From DASYLJ01 sp964432595 (lineage in GTDB: Bacteria > Desulfobacterota > Binatia > DP-6): DNA of 64,000 bases. Within the stretch, counting starts at the first letter, position 1; each line of letters opens with the position of its first letter. The stretch is taken from positions 62,001 to 126,000 of the forward strand of contig CAYSOF010000009.1 in the NCBI GenBank assembly GCA_964432595.1. Reading direction: 5' to 3'. Below, in pieces: positions 33,556 to 42,767 of the stretch. The translations under genes were made by a program, and so were the position numbers. Below the pieces are notes generated by a model. That model ran no database searches, was not told the DNA's origin, and worked only from the letters and a program-made list of their open reading frames with translations.

Positions 33556-34791
33556 TCAGGCCGAACGCAGCGACCACCGCACCGGCATGTGCTTGATCCC
33601 GCCCACGAACGATGATCGCACGCGCTGCATCTCCCCCGCGAGCTCGATGTGCTCGATCCGCTCGGCGAGCCGCGTGAGAACGACCTGCAGCTCGAGCCGG
33701 GCGAGATGCGCGCCGAGGCAGACGTGCTCGCCGATGCCGAAGCCGAGGTGCGGATTGGGATCGCGGTCGATGCGGAACGTGTCGGGCGCGTCGAAGACGG
33801 TCTCGTCGCGGTTCGCCGCCGGGTAGAAGAGGCAGAGCGCTTCGCCGGCCGGGATGACGCGGCCGTGCAGCTCGACGTCTTCGACCGGCGTGCGGCAGAA
33901 CTGGATCACCGGGCTCGTCCAGCGCACCACCTCCTCCGCGGCCGTCTTCGCCATGCCCGCGGGATTCGCCTGCAGCTTCGCCCACTGATCGCGGTTGTCC
34001 ATGAGCGCGCGCAGTCCGCCGGTGATCGCGTTCCGCGTCGTCTCGTTGCCGGCGACGATCAGCAGGATGAAGTACGACATCAGCTCGAACGCCGGGATCG
34101 GCTGGCCGTCGAGGCGCGCCGCCGCCAGCGTGCTCGCGATGTCGTCCTTCGGCTCGCGCGTGCGGCGGGCCACCAGCTCGGTGAAGTACGCGAACATCTG
34201 CTGGATGGCCGCCTGGAACGTCGCCGTCGTCGCGGCCGCGTCCTGGCCCAGCGAGAACTCGGGATCGGCCGGGGCGATCACCTCGTTGGTCCAGCGGAAG
34301 AGCTGCCGCCAGTCCTCGCGCGGCACACCGAGCAGATCGGCGATGACGGCCAGGGGAACGATCGCGGAGAACTCGGTGACGAAGTCGACCTCGTCGCGCG
34401 CCTGCAGCTCGTGCAGCAGCTCGGCGACGACCGTCTCGGTGGTGGGACGCAGGCGCTCGAGCGCGCGCGGCGTGAAGCGCTTCGAGGTGAGGCCGCGGTA
34501 GGTCTGGTGCTCCGGCGGGTCCATGTTGATCAGGTGGCGCAGGGGCGGGTTGTTCTCCTCCTCGGTGTCGGCGGGGAAGACGGCGAGCCGCGGCGCGTTC
34601 TGGAAGCGATGCGGGTCACGCGAGATGCGGAAGACGTCCTCGTGCCGTACGACGGCCCAGAACGGACGGAAGTTCGGCAACTCGAAGCGACGGATGGGGT
34701 CGTGCTTGCGCAGCCACGCCCATCCCGCGTGCGGATAGCCGTGCTCGGCATAGGCTTCCGGTGCGATGATCTCGAGATCGGGCGCTGGCAT
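33556..34791 (-). CDS. Cytochrome P450 (CYP125/142-like class)
   Basis: 411 residues from ATG 34791, chosen because GAGGGG lies 8 bases upstream. Soluble bacterial P450: MDPPEHQTYRGLTSKRFTPR (substrate/helix C region), I-helix VAGNETTRNAITGG with the acid/Thr-like pair, ExxR in EEVVRWTSPV, and heme loop HLGFGIGEHVCLGAHLARLE with Cys358. The motif set resembles CYP125/CYP142, which oxidise steroid side chains. Given the ChsH/Ltp2-like operon 8 kb away, a sterol or terpenoid substrate is reasonable but not proven. It needs a separate ferredoxin, none seen here. Confidence 0.88.
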   Translation of the reverse strand: MPAPDLEIIAPEAYAEHGYPHAGWAWLRKHDPIRRFELPNFRPFWAVVRHEDVFRISRDPHRFQNAPRLAVFPADTEEENNPPLRHLINMDPPEHQTYRGLTSKRFTPRALERLRPTTETVVAELLHELQARDEVDFVTEFSAIVPLAVIADLLGVPREDWRQLFRWTNEVIAPADPEFSLGQDAAATTATFQAAIQQMFAYFTELVARRTREPKDDIASTLAAARLDGQPIPAFELMSYFILLIVAGNETTRNAITGGLRALMDNRDQWAKLQANPAGMAKTAAEEVVRWTSPVIQFCRTPVEDVELHGRVIPAGEALCLFYPAANRDETVFDAPDTFRIDRDPNPHLGFGIGEHVCLGAHLARLELQVVLTRLAERIEHIELAGEMQRVRSSFVGGIKHMPVRWSLRSA

Positions 34792-34836
34792 GCGGACGTC
34801 CCCCTCGGTCGGCGGTAGCCGAGGGCGCATGGCAGG

Positions 34837-35682
34837 TCAATCGGCGAGACGCCGCAGGACGGCGAACTCGATCGGCAGCCGGTCGTCGATGCCTTGCAGC
34901 ACGCGGGTGGCCGCGTGTGCGCGTTCCTCGGCTGCGACGTCGCTCGTCTCCGCGACCTCGTAGCCGGTGATCGCGCGCACGGTCGCCGCGTCGAGCAACG
35001 TATAGCCGTGCGACGCACGGCCGAAACGGCGGGCGAGGTACGTCTCGAGACGCCGATAGACGCCGTAGCGCTCCGCGTCCGTCGGCCAGTACTCGAAGGC
35101 GACGAGCGATCCGGGCTGCTGCGCGCGCGCCAGCATCGCGAACAGCCGATCGAGGACGTCGCGCGACAGGTAGTAGACGAGCCCCTCCATCAGGACGAAC
35201 GACGGTCCGGCGCACCATCCGACGAGCGCCGTCGCGAGCGCGTCGAGGTCGGCGGGCCGCATCAGATCGGCGGCATGGAACGCGAGCGTCCGTGCGGGCA
35301 GGATGCCGCCGCGCACCCAGGCGTCCACGCGTTCCTGCTTGTGGGCGACGATGTTCGGCAGGTCGACCTCGATCGAGCGGCAGCGCGCGTCGACCAGCTG
35401 CGGATACGACGTGAAGCCCGCGCCGAGGTTCACGAACGTCGGCCTCGGATGCGCGGCGACGAACGAGCGGAGCCGCGTCAGGTAGAAGCGATTCCGCAGC
35501 GACAACGAGATGTCGTCGTGCGGATAGACCTCGCGGGCCAGCTCGTCCCACAGCGCCTGCGTTTCGGGCGTCACCCAGCAATGGGCGTACTCGTCGCCGC
35601 TGAGCGCCACCTGCCGCGCCCGCGACAGGTTCACCACGAATGCCGTCCCCGAAACGTCGTGGGCGATGGGCGCGTCGGCCAT
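34837..35682 (-). CDS. LCMT-type (PPM1 family) class I methyltransferase
   Basis: 281 residues. TFVNLGAGFTSYPQLVDARC is the SAM loop, followed by IEVDLPNIVAHKQERV, in which the acidic residue binds the ribose; LMEGLVYYLSRDVLDRLFAM is the LCMT motif IV region. The N-terminal DVSGTAFVVNLSRARQVALS is typical of bacterial TIGR00027-like members, which are of unknown substrate and abundant in Actinobacteria and Deltaproteobacteria. Ends 45 bp before the P450 start on the same strand. Confidence 0.8.
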   Translation of the reverse strand: MADAPIAHDVSGTAFVVNLSRARQVALSGDEYAHCWVTPETQALWDELAREVYPHDDISLSLRNRFYLTRLRSFVAAHPRPTFVNLGAGFTSYPQLVDARCRSIEVDLPNIVAHKQERVDAWVRGGILPARTLAFHAADLMRPADLDALATALVGWCAGPSFVLMEGLVYYLSRDVLDRLFAMLARAQQPGSLVAFEYWPTDAERYGVYRRLETYLARRFGRASHGYTLLDAATVRAITGYEVAETSDVAAEERAHAATRVLQGIDDRLPIEFAVLRRLAD

Positions 35683-35721
35683 GCGGCACCATGACGCCGG
35701 CGCCGGCGCGCTGCAACGTCG

Positions 35722-37230
35722 CTACGGCGCGATCGTGATCGCCGGGCGTGTCGCGCCCAGCAGTCCGTCGAACTGCATGGTCGCGCGCCCCCCGGTCGCC
35801 TCCCAGAAGTTGTAGAGGTAGATGCCGTCGTCGCCGGCCGTCCCGAACGCGCGCACGTCGTCGTCGTAGAGCGCGAGCCGCGCCGGCGACAGCGGTCGCT
35901 GCGTGAGCACGATCACCAGCGCACGGAACGCCTTCTGAGACGTCGTCACGTCGGGGATGCGCGGGCCCCACTGCGCGATGATGTCGTCGAGCGTCACGGT
36001 GCGGATGCGGTCGGCGCGGAAGATGCCGCGCGTGCTGTCCACCCACTCCGCCTCGTCGGCGACGTGGAAGACCTGCGTCGTCTCGTCGGGCCCGATCAGG
36101 CCCATGAGATAGAGCTCGAGGCTCGCGTACGGCACGCCGTTGCCGCCGTTGGCCATCGGCTGGAACGTGAGGTGGCCTTCCGGCCCCTGGGCCTGCCACA
36201 TGCCGTCGCCGAGGTTCTGCAGCGTGCCGGCCTGCCAGCCGCCGAGCTGGCCGCCGACGTCGGAGAAGTTCCAGTGCGCGTCGGTGCCGTGGGCGACCGA
36301 CGGCAGCACGTAGTTGCCCCAGCGGTGCGCGAGCTCGTGCAGCGTCGCGCCGGACCGGATCCCCGACTGCGCGGAGAGGTGGATGACGCCCTGGAGCCGC
36401 CGCCAGAGGCCGTAGCGGGACGCGGAGTCGTACTCCGGTCCGATTCCCTGCGTGTCGTTCCGCACCGAGTAGTGCAGCCCATGGTACGTACCGGGTGCGA
36501 CCGTGTCCTCGTCCGTGACGAGCATGACGAAGTCGAACAGGTCGGCGAAGAACTGGCTCGTCGTCTGCACGAGCGCTCGCACCTCCTGCACCGTCTGCCG
36601 TCCCGTCTGCCAGCGCGCGTACGCCGCCGGCCCGAGCTCCATGATCGCGAAACGCCCGGTGCCGTGGACGCTCAGCATGAAGCCGGTGCCGCCGCCGATG
36701 GGCACCGGCACGAGCTCGACGCGACAGGCCTCCGTGCATCGCATGCACCGGGTGCCCGCGCCGTCCGGGCAGGTTCGGCCCGCGAAGTCGGCGCCCTCGC
36801 ACTCCTCGCCCGCGCCCGGGTCGACGACGCCGTCGCCGCAGACCGAGCGCCGGGCGACGAACTCGTGCGCGACACCGCGGCGGCGGAGCCGTCCCACGAT
36901 CTCGCCGCATGTGTCGTCGAAGCGGGCGCGGAGCCGGATCGGCGGCGAGCCGTCGCCGCAGGCGTCGCGCGGCCAGACGGCTTCGAGCCGCGTGGTTCGC
37001 CGTCCGACGCTGATGGCCCCGCGCGCGTGGAGGCACCCGCCGGCGATCTCGACACGCTGGCCCGCGACGACGAGCGCACCGCTGCCGGTCACGAGCGGCG
37101 CCTGTTGCACGAGGAACCGTCCGCCGGCACATCGTGCGGGAATGCGGGCCGCCCCGGCCGGGGACCCGAAGAAGAAACCGAACACCGCCACCCCGCCCAC
37201 CACCGTGAGAACCACGGACAGCGCGCGCAT
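35722..37230 (-). CDS. Secreted zinc metalloprotease-like protein (HExxH)
   Basis: 502 residues; signal peptide SVVLTVVGGVAVFGFFFG. N-terminal beta domain with paired Cys (~30-130), a short Cys-rich CGDGVVDPGAGEECEG segment (~135-170), then a large domain with zinc motif LHELAHRWG (His298, Glu299, His302) and downstream GGQLGGWQ.. and YASLELYLMGLI. The C-terminal Glu-Leu-Tyr after ~65 residues may supply the third ligand. Family not firmly recognised; a peptidase of M-type acting outside the cell is likely. Confidence 0.7.
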   Translation of the reverse strand: MRALSVVLTVVGGVAVFGFFFGSPAGAARIPARCAGGRFLVQQAPLVTGSGALVVAGQRVEIAGGCLHARGAISVGRRTTRLEAVWPRDACGDGSPPIRLRARFDDTCGEIVGRLRRRGVAHEFVARRSVCGDGVVDPGAGEECEGADFAGRTCPDGAGTRCMRCTEACRVELVPVPIGGGTGFMLSVHGTGRFAIMELGPAAYARWQTGRQTVQEVRALVQTTSQFFADLFDFVMLVTDEDTVAPGTYHGLHYSVRNDTQGIGPEYDSASRYGLWRRLQGVIHLSAQSGIRSGATLHELAHRWGNYVLPSVAHGTDAHWNFSDVGGQLGGWQAGTLQNLGDGMWQAQGPEGHLTFQPMANGGNGVPYASLELYLMGLIGPDETTQVFHVADEAEWVDSTRGIFRADRIRTVTLDDIIAQWGPRIPDVTTSQKAFRALVIVLTQRPLSPARLALYDDDVRAFGTAGDDGIYLYNFWEATGGRATMQFDGLLGATRPAITIAP

Positions 37231-37336
37231 CGGCGCTACCTATATGAACGATAGGGAGAGCGCTACGGAAGAATGACGTAGAGCAGGATAGCTGGAGCCG
37301 ACTGGCGCTCGTGGTGCGCTGGCGAAAGGAAGATGC

Positions 37337-37792
37337 ATGGCGACCGACCGATGGCAGGCCCCGACGATCGTCCCGTCCCTCGCGTACGACGACGTGCCGC
37401 GTGCCGTCGCGTGGCTGGAGCGGGTGTTCGGCTTCCGCGAGCGGTGCGACGCGCGGCTCACCTGGTCGGGTGGGGCGATGGCCTGGCTGGAGATCGGTGA
37501 CGGGCTCGTGAATCTCGCGACGTCCGAGGGGCATGGAACGCGCAGCCCCCAGGCCGTCGGTGCCGACACGCAGTCGCTCAAGGTCTACGTCGACGACGTC
37601 GACGCGCACTTCGCACATGCCAAGGCCATGGGCGCGGTGATCGACGAGCCGCCGCAGGACGGCTTCTGGGGCGGGCGCATCTATCGTGTGCGGGACCTCG
37701 AGGGACACCGGTGGGAGCTCTCGCAGGGCGGTCGTGATCTCGCCGCCGCTGCGTGGAGGCTTCCCCCGGGCATCACCCGCGGCACGCCCTGA
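37337..37792 (+). CDS. VOC family protein (PhnB-like)
   Basis: 151 residues, complete, unlike the VOC at 146. Two beta-alpha modules: TIVPSLAYDDVPRAVAWLER...FGFRERCDARLTWSG, and SLKVYVDDVDAHFAHAKAMG...GFWGGRIYRVRDLEGHRWEL. The final Glu and an earlier acidic or His residue would bind metal. Such proteins range from glyoxalases to bleomycin-type binding proteins; no specific substrate. Divergent from the metalloprotease with ~106 bp between. Confidence 0.8.
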   Translation: MATDRWQAPTIVPSLAYDDVPRAVAWLERVFGFRERCDARLTWSGGAMAWLEIGDGLVNLATSEGHGTRSPQAVGADTQSLKVYVDDVDAHFAHAKAMGAVIDEPPQDGFWGGRIYRVRDLEGHRWELSQGGRDLAAAAWRLPPGITRGTP

Positions 37793-37801
37793 GCGCGGAC
37801 G

Positions 37802-37945
37802 TCACTGCGAGATCGCGGTCGACGCGAGGTAGCGCCAGAGGCTGGTGCGGACCTGCCAACGGCCGTTCTGCTTCTTGCCGACGGCGATCATGCGGCGGGG
37901 ACGGGGCGCGGCGAGCTTCTCGGTGCGGGTCGTCTTGTCGTTCAT
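37802..37945 (-). CDS. Possible small basic protein
   Basis: 47 residues from ATG 37945: NDKTTRTEKLAAPRPRRMIA, then VGKKQNGRWQVRTSLWRYLA. The codons for KK, Q, N and W do not look like random antisense of high-GC DNA, and there is no gene on the other strand. No family known. Sits between the VOC gene and the 3' end of the stressosome operon. Confidence 0.35.
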   Translation of the reverse strand: MNDKTTRTEKLAAPRPRRMIAVGKKQNGRWQVRTSLWRYLASTAISQ

Positions 37946-37994
37946 GCGGAGCGCGTAGAGCGAGATGCGTGCCGCGCCGCCGTCCACGGAAACC

Positions 37995-38050
37995 CGGCAT
38001 TTTCTGCCGCGTCGCCGTACAGGCCTGTACGCAGACCCCATGTGGTCTGC
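37995..38050 (-). terminator. Three consecutive perfect hairpins after the stressosome operon
   Basis: CGGCA-TTTTC-TGCCG (37995-38009), the 14-bp palindrome GTACAGGCCTGTAC (38017-38030) and GCAGACC-CCATGT-GGTCTGC (38031-38050) follow one another within 56 bases, just beyond the operon's last stop at 38069. No U-tract follows on the - strand, so this would be an atypical terminator; the middle palindrome also looks like a protein-binding site. Confidence 0.4.
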
Positions 38051-38068
38051 ACAAGCATGTGCGATCAG

Positions 38069-39652
38069 TCAGATCGCGCGGCCGCGGGTGAGCGAGTAGA
38101 CGACGCGAGCAAGCGTCGCCGCCTCGATCGGCTTCGCCATGTGCGTCTCGAAGCCGGCGGCGAGCGCGCGCGCCTGGTCGATGACCCCGGCGTAGGCGGT
38201 GAGCGCGATCGCCGGCATCGTGGCGCCCGCCGCCGTCGAGCGCACGTGCTGAATCAGCGCGTAGCCGTCCTCGTCGGGCATGCCGATGTCGCTCAGGAGG
38301 ATGTCCGGCGTCGTCGCCGCGAGCAGCCGGCGCGCCTCGGCGACCGACCCGGCGGCGAGCACCTCGGCGCCGCAACGGGTGAGCACCGCGGCGATGGCAT
38401 CGCGCGCATCGTCGTGGTCCTCGACGACCAACACGCGGACCCCGGCCAGCGAGGCGAGCTCGCTGGTCGGGCTGGCCATGATGCCGGCGCTCGCCACCGC
38501 GGTGGCCTCGTCGGCCTTCACGGGCAGCGGCAGCGAGACGGTGAACGTCGCGCCCGCATCGACGCCGGCGCTGTCGGCGCGGATCGTGCCGCCGTGCAGC
38601 TCGACGATATGGCGGACGATGGCGAGCCCGATGCCGAGGCCGCCCTGCGACCGCGTGCTCGAGCCGTCCGCCTGGCGGAAGCGCTCGAAGATGTGCGGCA
38701 GGAAGTCGGGGGCGATGCCGCGTCCGGTGTCGCGGATCTCGACGACGCCGTGGTCGCCGCGGCGCTCGACGCGCACCGTGACGGCGCCCCCCGCCGGCGT
38801 GAACTTGACGGCGTTCGACAGGAGGTTCAGCACCACCTGCTGGAGGCGGGGGGCATCGCCGTGCAGCAGCGGCAGTCCGGCCGCGACGTCCAGCCGCACG
38901 GCGACGCCGCGCTCGGTGGCCTCGGGCCGGATGGTGTCGATCGCCGCCTCGACCACGGTCACGAGGTTCAGTGCGCGGACGTCGAGCCGCATCTTCCCGG
39001 CGATGATCCGGGAGATGTCGAGGAGGTCCTCGATGAGCCGCGCCTGCGAGCGCGCGTTGCGCTCGATGACGCCGATGGCGCGCGTCACCGTCTTCGCGCT
39101 GTCGTCGTGACGCAGCAAGGTGATCCAGGTGAGGATCGCACTCAGCGGCGAGCGCAGCTCGTGTGACAGCGTCGCCAGGAACTCGTCTTTCGAGCGGTTC
39201 GCGGCCTCGGCTTCCTGGCGGGCCGCCTGCTCGCGGTGCAGCGCGATGCGCATCTCGTCCTCGGCACGGCGGAGGCGCAGGAGCGCGCGTACGGTCGCCA
39301 GCAGGACGTGTGGCTCGGCGGGCTCGGTGAGGTAGGCGTCCGCGCCGCCGTCGAGCGCGCGCGCCGTCGCCGCCGCGTCGGTGTAGGTGGCCGAGAGCTG
39401 CAGCACCAGCATGGACGACGTGGCGCTCTCCGCCTTCAGGCGACGGCACACGTCCCACCCGGAGATGTCGGGCAGCTTCACGTCCAGCAGCACGAGCTGT
39501 GGCTGGCGTTCGGCGGCCAGCCGGAGCGCGTCGATCCCGCTGCCCGCCTCGAGCACGTCGAAGCCCGCCTGCCGGAGGATGCGCGCCTTGCGGTACCGGT
39601 TGGCGTCGGTGTCGTCGACGACGAGGATCCGATTCGTTCCGTCGTCGGTCAT
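38069..39652 (-). CDS. Hybrid histidine kinase REC-HisKA-HATPase-REC
   Basis: 527 residues from ATG 39652, which overlaps the previous stop (ATGA); frames upstream of it are shadows. Receiver 1 (~8-125) has LLDVKLPDISGWDV with acceptor Asp; HisKA has SKDEFLATLSHELRSPLSAI; HATPase has LNLLSNAVKFTPAGG, DTGRGI and GGLGIGLAIV; receiver 2 (~400-520) has LLSDIGMPDEDGYAL and ALTAYAG. Soluble, no membrane segment. As the last gene of the stressosome operon it is probably a terminal relay for RsbT-type signals. Confidence 0.88.
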   Translation of the reverse strand: MTDDGTNRILVVDDTDANRYRKARILRQAGFDVLEAGSGIDALRLAAERQPQLVLLDVKLPDISGWDVCRRLKAESATSSMLVLQLSATYTDAAATARALDGGADAYLTEPAEPHVLLATVRALLRLRRAEDEMRIALHREQAARQEAEAANRSKDEFLATLSHELRSPLSAILTWITLLRHDDSAKTVTRAIGVIERNARSQARLIEDLLDISRIIAGKMRLDVRALNLVTVVEAAIDTIRPEATERGVAVRLDVAAGLPLLHGDAPRLQQVVLNLLSNAVKFTPAGGAVTVRVERRGDHGVVEIRDTGRGIAPDFLPHIFERFRQADGSSTRSQGGLGIGLAIVRHIVELHGGTIRADSAGVDAGATFTVSLPLPVKADEATAVASAGIMASPTSELASLAGVRVLVVEDHDDARDAIAAVLTRCGAEVLAAGSVAEARRLLAATTPDILLSDIGMPDEDGYALIQHVRSTAAGATMPAIALTAYAGVIDQARALAAGFETHMAKPIEAATLARVVYSLTRGRAI

Positions 39653-41778
39653 GATGCGGGGCGTCCCATCGGGTTGCGCACGGCTTGACCGAGCGCGGCG
39701 GCGATGCCGCCGGTCGGCAGCTCGTGCTTCGACAGCACCAGCGTCGCCCGTTCGAGCAGGGTGCGTCGCTGGCCGTCCGTCAGCGTGGCCGACGTGACGA
39801 CGACGACGGGGATGCCCGCCGTCTGCGGATCGCCGCGCAGGGCCTGGAGGACGCCGTAGCCGTCGAGGCCGGGCATGCTCAGGTCGAGGCAGACCAGGTC
39901 CGGCGGGTCGATCTCTATCCGTCGCAGCGCTTCGAGGCCGTTCTCGGCCTCGGTGACGACGTGTCCGGTGCTGATCAGCTGTCGCCGCAGCACGTAGCGC
40001 GCGGCTTCCTCGTCGTCGACGACGAGGATGTGCGGCGGCCCGCCGGTGCCGATCATCGTATCGAGATCGCCCCGGAGCGTGAGCCGGTCGAGCGGCTTCC
40101 GGCGGTACATGGTGGCGCCGAGCGCCATCGCCTTCCGCTCGTCCTCGGTGTGGGTGGCCGCGAGCACCGGCAGCTGCGCAGTGGCCGGCTCGCGTCGCAG
40201 CTCGGTGAGGAGCTCCCACGTGTCTTCGCCCGCCAGCAGCACGTCGAGGACGATGGCACGGATCGGCAGGCTGCGCAGCGCCTCTCGTGCCTGCCGCACC
40301 GAGCGGGCGACGATCGGCTGGTAGCGCGAGCCGTTCAGGTAGCGCTCGTACAGAAGGACGGTCTCGAGGTCGTCCTCGACGACCAGGACCGGAATGCGAT
40401 CGGGGTCGACGTCCCAGTCGGGCGTGGCGAGGGGCGCGCTGTGATAGACGCGCGGGATCGCGACGGTGAACCGGGAGCCCACGCCGACCGTGCTCTCGAG
40501 GCGCAGGTCACCGCCCAGCAGGGCCGCCAGGCGCCGGCAGAGGGGCAGGCCGAGACCGGTCCCGCGCACGCCGCGCTGGAGGGGACTTTCGACCTGCTCG
40601 AACTCCCGGAACACGCGCTCGTGGTCGTCGGGGGCGATTCCGATGCCGGTGTCGGTCACGTCGAACGTCACCGTGTCGCCGTCGCTCAGCCGCGCCGACA
40701 CGCGTACCTCGCCGCGCTCGGTGAACTTGAGCGCGTTCGACACCAGGTTGCGCAGTATCTGCGACACCTTGCCCTCGTCGGTGACCAGCGGTGGGACGCC
40801 GACCGGTTCCTCGAAGAGCAGCTCGACGGACTCGGCCACGAGCAGCGGCCGCAGCATCCCGCGTAGCGCGCCGAAGAGCTGTGCGACCTCGAACTCGGCG
40901 GGACGGACCACCGTCTTCCCGGCCTCGACGCGGGCGAGGTCGAGGAGATCTTCGACCAGCTCGGAGAGGTCGTCGGCCGCGCGCCGGATGAGCGACACCT
41001 GCCGTTCCTGCTCGGAGCCGAGCGGGCCGTCGGCGTGCTCGAGCAGCAGCCCGGCGAGCGCCTGGATCGCGTGCACCGGCGTGCGGAACTCGTGGCTCAT
41101 GTTCGAGAGGAACCGCGTCTTCATCTCGTCCGCGCGACGGAGATGGTCGGCCCGCTCGTCGAGCTCGGCGTAGAGGGCCACGACGCCGCGATTCGTGTCC
41201 TCGAGCTCGCCGTTCAGCCGGGCCAGCTCTTCCTGCCGCCGGCGCAGCTCTTCGAGCGCGGCCAACAGCTCGCGGTTCTGCGCCTGGATCTCCGCGAAGG
41301 CATCGCGCGGGCGCTGGCGCGCGAGCTCGTCCGCGAGCGCGGCGATGCGCTGTGGGGTCACCAGCTTCACGCGGCGCGGGAGCAGCTTGTGCATGGTGAT
41401 GACGGTGCCCCGGCCGACGACCGAATCGATCTCGAAGCGGTCCATCAGCCGCTGCGAGCCGATGATGCCGAGTCCGAGGCCGGTCTCCGACACGTACCGT
41501 CCCTCGAGGATCCGCCGGACGTCGGGGATGCCGGGACCGTCGTCGCGTACCCGCATCATGAGGACCTGCGGCGCGGTCGTGCCCTCGAGCATGAACGCGA
41601 CGCTGCCGCCGCCGGCGTACCGGAACGCGTTGCGGGCGATCTCGGAGAGGGCGGTCGCGAGCCGCGTCTGGTCGGCCGTCTCGAATCCGAGCCCCGCGGC
41701 GATGTCGCGCGCGCGCTGGCGGACGGCGACGACGTCGCGCTCCTGCTGCACCTGCACCGTGAGGATCGGAAGGCTCAT
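39649..41778 (-). CDS. RsbT-like / hybrid histidine kinase fusion
   Basis: 709 residues from ATG 41778, overlapping the upstream gene by 4 bp. Residues ~1-135 are an RsbT/RsbW-type ATPase (DQTRLATALSEIARNAFRYA, RDDGPGIPDV, TGLGLGIIGSQRLMD). A long coiled coil follows (~170-230), then HisKA (MKTRFLSNMSHEFRTPVHAI), HATPase (LRNLVSNALKFTERG, GTGLGLPLCRRLAA) and two receivers (VEDD...LDVLLAGED and VDDEE...LDLSMPGLDG). The N-terminal switch-kinase domain could be released by the stressosome and directly gate the kinase. Fusion of these two output types is the notable feature. Confidence 0.88.
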   Translation of the reverse strand: MSLPILTVQVQQERDVVAVRQRARDIAAGLGFETADQTRLATALSEIARNAFRYAGGGSVAFMLEGTTAPQVLMMRVRDDGPGIPDVRRILEGRYVSETGLGLGIIGSQRLMDRFEIDSVVGRGTVITMHKLLPRRVKLVTPQRIAALADELARQRPRDAFAEIQAQNRELLAALEELRRRQEELARLNGELEDTNRGVVALYAELDERADHLRRADEMKTRFLSNMSHEFRTPVHAIQALAGLLLEHADGPLGSEQERQVSLIRRAADDLSELVEDLLDLARVEAGKTVVRPAEFEVAQLFGALRGMLRPLLVAESVELLFEEPVGVPPLVTDEGKVSQILRNLVSNALKFTERGEVRVSARLSDGDTVTFDVTDTGIGIAPDDHERVFREFEQVESPLQRGVRGTGLGLPLCRRLAALLGGDLRLESTVGVGSRFTVAIPRVYHSAPLATPDWDVDPDRIPVLVVEDDLETVLLYERYLNGSRYQPIVARSVRQAREALRSLPIRAIVLDVLLAGEDTWELLTELRREPATAQLPVLAATHTEDERKAMALGATMYRRKPLDRLTLRGDLDTMIGTGGPPHILVVDDEEAARYVLRRQLISTGHVVTEAENGLEALRRIEIDPPDLVCLDLSMPGLDGYGVLQALRGDPQTAGIPVVVVTSATLTDGQRRTLLERATLVLSKHELPTGGIAAALGQAVRNPMGRPAS

Positions 41779-42767
41779 GCGCGCTCCCGGACGACGACCA
41801 CCGTGGCATCGTCGCGCTCGCGACGGAAGTCGCGATGGAGCAGGGCGGCCGCGATGCTCGGGTGGCGCGCCGTCACGCCGGGATACCGGTCGAGCGACCA
41901 CCGCGTCTGCAGGCCGTCGCTGGCGAGGACGAGCAGATCGCCCGCCTGCCACGGATACGAGAACTCGTGCGCCGTCCGCATCTGGTGCCCCAGCGTCCCG
42001 TGGTGCGCAACCATGGCGCGCTGGGCCGTGCCGACGATGACGCCCGCCACGTTGCCGATGCCGGCGAAGCGCACGGTGCCGCCGTCGAGGTCGATCTCGG
42101 CGACCGACATCGCGGCGCCGCGCGTCCCGCGTAGCGCGTGGTGGACGTCGTCGATGATCTCGTGCGGGGTGCGGCCGCGACGTCCATCGATTATCGCGAG
42201 CGCGCGAGTGGCCGCCTCGGCCGCGCCCGCGCCGTGCCCGACGCCGTCGACCACGACGACGAGCCCGCCGCGTGCGCGATCGACGACGGCCCAGCCGTCG
42301 CCGCAGACCGACTCGCCGGCGATCGGCGTGCTGACGCTCCCGGCGAGGAGGGGGCTCGTCCGGTCGCCCGGCGGCGCGTTCCAGACCTGCGCGAGCACGA
42401 TCGTGCCGGTCGTCGCCTGCGACCAGACGTCGAACACGGTGGCGACGCGCCGGATCGCGCCGAGGCCGGTGCCCGGGCTGCCCGCGGTCGAGAAGCCGTC
42501 GCGCAGGGCGCCGGTGACGTCCGCGATGCCCGGCCCGTGATCGACGGCGAGCAGCTCGATGCCGCGGCGACCGTCGTCGGCCAGCGGACGCGCGAGCAGC
42601 TCGCCGTCGACCGCGTGCTTCGCGAGGTTGCTCGCCATCTCGGTCGCTACCAGCGAGGCGCGTTCCACGTCGGTCTCGGCGAGTCCGGCCCGCGTGGCCA
42701 GGTGGCGGACTTCCCGCCGCGCTTCGCCGACCGACGAGTGGTCGGTCACGGGAAGCCGATGCGTCAT
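41775..42767 (-). CDS. RsbT-like ATPase fused to SpoIIE/RsbX phosphatase
   Basis: 330 residues from ATG 42767, overlapping RsbT (ATGA). N-terminal ~130 residues: HATPase_c_2 with SLVATEMASNLAKHAV, DHGPGIAD, GTGLGAIRRVATVFD. C-terminal ~190: PP2C/SpoIIE phosphatase with VCGDGWAVVDRA, VVVDGVGHGAGAAEAA, LLVLASDGLQTRW, RDDATVVVV. RsbX in Bacillus dephosphorylates RsbR/RsbS to reset the stressosome; here the same activity is tethered to a kinase-type domain, so one chain could drive both arms of the cycle (inference). Confidence 0.87.
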   Translation of the reverse strand: MTHRLPVTDHSSVGEARREVRHLATRAGLAETDVERASLVATEMASNLAKHAVDGELLARPLADDGRRGIELLAVDHGPGIADVTGALRDGFSTAGSPGTGLGAIRRVATVFDVWSQATTGTIVLAQVWNAPPGDRTSPLLAGSVSTPIAGESVCGDGWAVVDRARGGLVVVVDGVGHGAGAAEAATRALAIIDGRRGRTPHEIIDDVHHALRGTRGAAMSVAEIDLDGGTVRFAGIGNVAGVIVGTAQRAMVAHHGTLGHQMRTAHEFSYPWQAGDLLVLASDGLQTRWSLDRYPGVTARHPSIAAALLHRDFRRERDDATVVVVRERA

